DNA of 64,000 bases from Bacteroidia bacterium (GTDB lineage Bacteria > Bacteroidota > Bacteroidia > Chitinophagales > JAUHXS01), in assembly GCA_030426955.1 (NCBI GenBank), contig JAUHXS010000007.1:62001-126000 (forward strand), given 5' to 3'. The first letter of the stretch is position 1; each line of letters starts with the position of its first letter. The notes beneath the pieces are model-generated. The model worked only from the letters and a program-made list of their open reading frames with translations, did not search any database and was not told the origin of the DNA. Made by a program: the position numbers and the translations under genes. Below, in pieces: positions 62,698 to 64,000 of this stretch.

Positions 62698-64000
62698 ATG
62701 AAGGTACGTTTACTAGGATTTACATTGATTTTGAGTTTGTGCGCTCTTTTAGCAAATGCACAGTCTGGGGAGATTCAAGGTAAAATTATTGATGAGCAAA
62801 CAGGAGAAGCCATCCCATTTGCTAATATTGTAGTCCAACAAGATGGGAGCCAAATTATGGGTGGATTAACGGATTTCGACGGATTCTACTCTTTGAAGCC
62901 ATTGTCTCCAGGTACTTACTCTGTGATCGTTTCATACCAAGGTAAAAATAAAGAAATCCAAGGTGTGCAGGTAAACTCAGATAAGTCCACTTTTTTAGAT
63001 ATTAATTTAAACTCTGCCGTACAGATAGATGAAGTCTTTGTTTGGGATAAGCCATTAATTGATCCAGATAACACAACTCAAGGGCAAAGTATGAGCAAGG
63101 AGGAAATACAGCGATTGCCCACTAGAACAATAGGGGGCATTGCGTCGTTAGCAGCAGGCGTTGGAGGAGCTTCAGGAGGAGGTCTTAGTATTAGAGGATC
63201 AAGGGGAAATGCTACATTAGTTATGGTAGATGGTGTTCCAGTAAGAGGGTCTTCTAACATACCGCAAAATGCCATAGAGCAAGCAGAAGTAATCACAGGA
63301 GGAATCCCTGCAAAATACGGGGATGTAACTGGTGGGGTAATCAGCATCACAACAAAAGGGCCATCTTCTAAATTTCGTGGAGGATTTCAGGGGCTGACAT
63401 CTCAATTTTTAGATCCTTATAACTACAATCTGGCCAACGTTAGTTTATCTGGTCCGCTCTTATTTAAGGATAAAGATTCTGATGAGAAAAAACCTTTATT
63501 AGGCTTTTCTGTTACAGCAGAATATTTATACCAAAGAGATCCTAATCCCAATCCAATAGGAGCATGGAAGGCAAAAGACGAAGTTGCTGAAGATCTTTTG
63601 GAAAACCCACTCACAGAATCCCCTACAGGAACAGGGGTGGCTTTAAGAGGCGATTTTTTGAGACAAGAAGATGCAGAGCTGATGAAATATAATCCTAATA
63701 CACCTTCCAATAGATTTACATTAGCATCTCGGTTTAATGTTGCGGTATCAGACCAAGTCAATATTGCTTTTGGAGGAAGTTGGGATTATGTAAATAGTCG
63801 TAGGTATATCAAAAGCTATACATTGCTTAACTCTCAAAACAACTTTCAAGATATTGCCAATACGGTAAGGGGTTGGGCTAGGTTTACACAAAACTTTAAA
63901 CAAGAAACTGGAGGTGAGGAAGAGTCATCAGCGTCGTACTTGAAAAATGCTTACTATTCGGTACAAGTAAGTTATGAAAAGTTTAACCAGCTAAGCCAAG
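62698..64000 (+). CDS. TonB-dependent receptor with carboxypeptidase-regulatory-like domain (3' end missing)
   Basis: 434 residues seen, truncated by the window edge. ATG 62698 gives a standard signal peptide (MKVRLLGFTLILSLCALLAN, cut near NAQ); in-frame ATG at 62689 and 62632 would add basic N-terminal residues. Residues ~25-105 form the CarboxypepD_reg-like domain (GEIQGKIIDEQTGEAIPFAN), followed by the plug (SIRGSRGNATLVMVDGVPVR, AKYGDVTGGVISITTKGP) and the first barrel strands. This is a Bacteroidota outer-membrane receptor of the SusC-like/OMP family. No SusD partner seen. Substrate unknown. Confidence 0.92.
   Translation, partial: MKVRLLGFTLILSLCALLANAQSGEIQGKIIDEQTGEAIPFANIVVQQDGSQIMGGLTDFDGFYSLKPLSPGTYSVIVSYQGKNKEIQGVQVNSDKSTFLDINLNSAVQIDEVFVWDKPLIDPDNTTQGQSMSKEEIQRLPTRTIGGIASLAAGVGGASGGGLSIRGSRGNATLVMVDGVPVRGSSNIPQNAIEQAEVITGGIPAKYGDVTGGVISITTKGPSSKFRGGFQGLTSQFLDPYNYNLANVSLSGPLLFKDKDSDEKKPLLGFSVTAEYLYQRDPNPNPIGAWKAKDEVAEDLLENPLTESPTGTGVALRGDFLRQEDAELMKYNPNTPSNRFTLASRFNVAVSDQVNIAFGGSWDYVNSRRYIKSYTLLNSQNNFQDIANTVRGWARFTQNFKQETGGEEESSASYLKNAYYSVQVSYEKFNQLSQ

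Noticed and set aside
1-64000. tRNA, rRNA, CRISPR array, insertion sequence or prophage
   Set aside because: I looked through all gaps, none longer than about 230 bp, and saw no cloverleaf, repeat-spacer pattern, transposase or phage gene.

Overview
The window is chromosomal DNA from a member of the Bacteroidota, most likely a free-living, Flavobacteriales-like lineage. Evidence: a complete type IX secretion core (porP-gldK-gldL-gldM-gldN plus an SprE/PorW-like protein), several proteins with type A or type B T9SS sorting domains, a Bacteroidota histone H1-like protein, bacillithiol synthesis (bshA), a carboxypeptidase-regulatory/TonB-dependent receptor, low GC, and TAnnTTTG-type promoter elements. 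I found no rRNA, tRNA, CRISPR array, insertion sequence, prophage or replication origin. Coding density is very high: no gap between genes exceeds about 230 bp. Exact genus cannot be given from sequence reading alone.

Layout. 1-2.2 kb: end of a large secreted adhesin-like protein and an OmpA lipoprotein. 2.2-7.1 kb (minus): bamD-rpoZ-coaBC-DUF4835-recN, a tight operon typical of the phylum. 7.3-8.8 kb: an alpha-oxoamine synthase (sphingolipid or sulfonolipid type) and a 56-residue histone H1-like gene. 8.8-14.6 kb (minus): helical-repeat protein A, dnaN, a long MscS channel and an AsmA-like protein. 14.7-18.9 kb: a T9SS-B protein, an exported protein often mislabelled asparagine synthetase B, and an M48 protease. 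19-24.2 kb (minus): hemW, a RimK ligase with its zinc-protease-like and deacylase partners, and two small MscS channels. 24.2-33.5 kb (plus): an Omp85 protein, DUF4271, hemD, porP and gldKLMN. 33.5-42.4 kb: uvrC, PBP1A and sprE/porW on minus, then divergently an M23 endopeptidase, a bactofilin and a SprT-like protein; this looks like a wall/shape/secretion block. 42.4-48.1 kb: OmpA-PD40-SPOR protein, helical-repeat protein B, bshA and a lipoprotein, with two perfect inverted repeats bracketing bshA. 48.1-50.0 kb: CorA and an orphan receiver pair. 50.2-55.4 kb (minus): DUF177-rpmF-plsX-fabH-efp-accB-accC, the classic fatty-acid/translation cluster. 55.5-56.2 kb: a HEPN/MNT toxin-antitoxin pair inserted between that cluster and pdxA. 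56.2-60.5 kb: pdxA, leucyl aminopeptidase, rsmA and a D-2-hydroxyacid dehydrogenase. 60.5-64 kb: helical-repeat protein C, a protein that is almost only a T9SS sorting domain, and the start of a TonB-dependent receptor.

Functionally, most of the window serves the envelope: outer-membrane assembly (BamD, Omp85), secretion (GldKLMN, PorP, SprE, probably DUF4835), wall synthesis (PBP1A, M23, bactofilin), OmpA anchors, osmotic channels and lipid synthesis. The least explained elements are the three related ~500-residue helical-repeat proteins, the perfect inverted repeats at bshA and at the toxin-antitoxin locus, and the sorting-domain-only protein. None of these is proven to be a new system.
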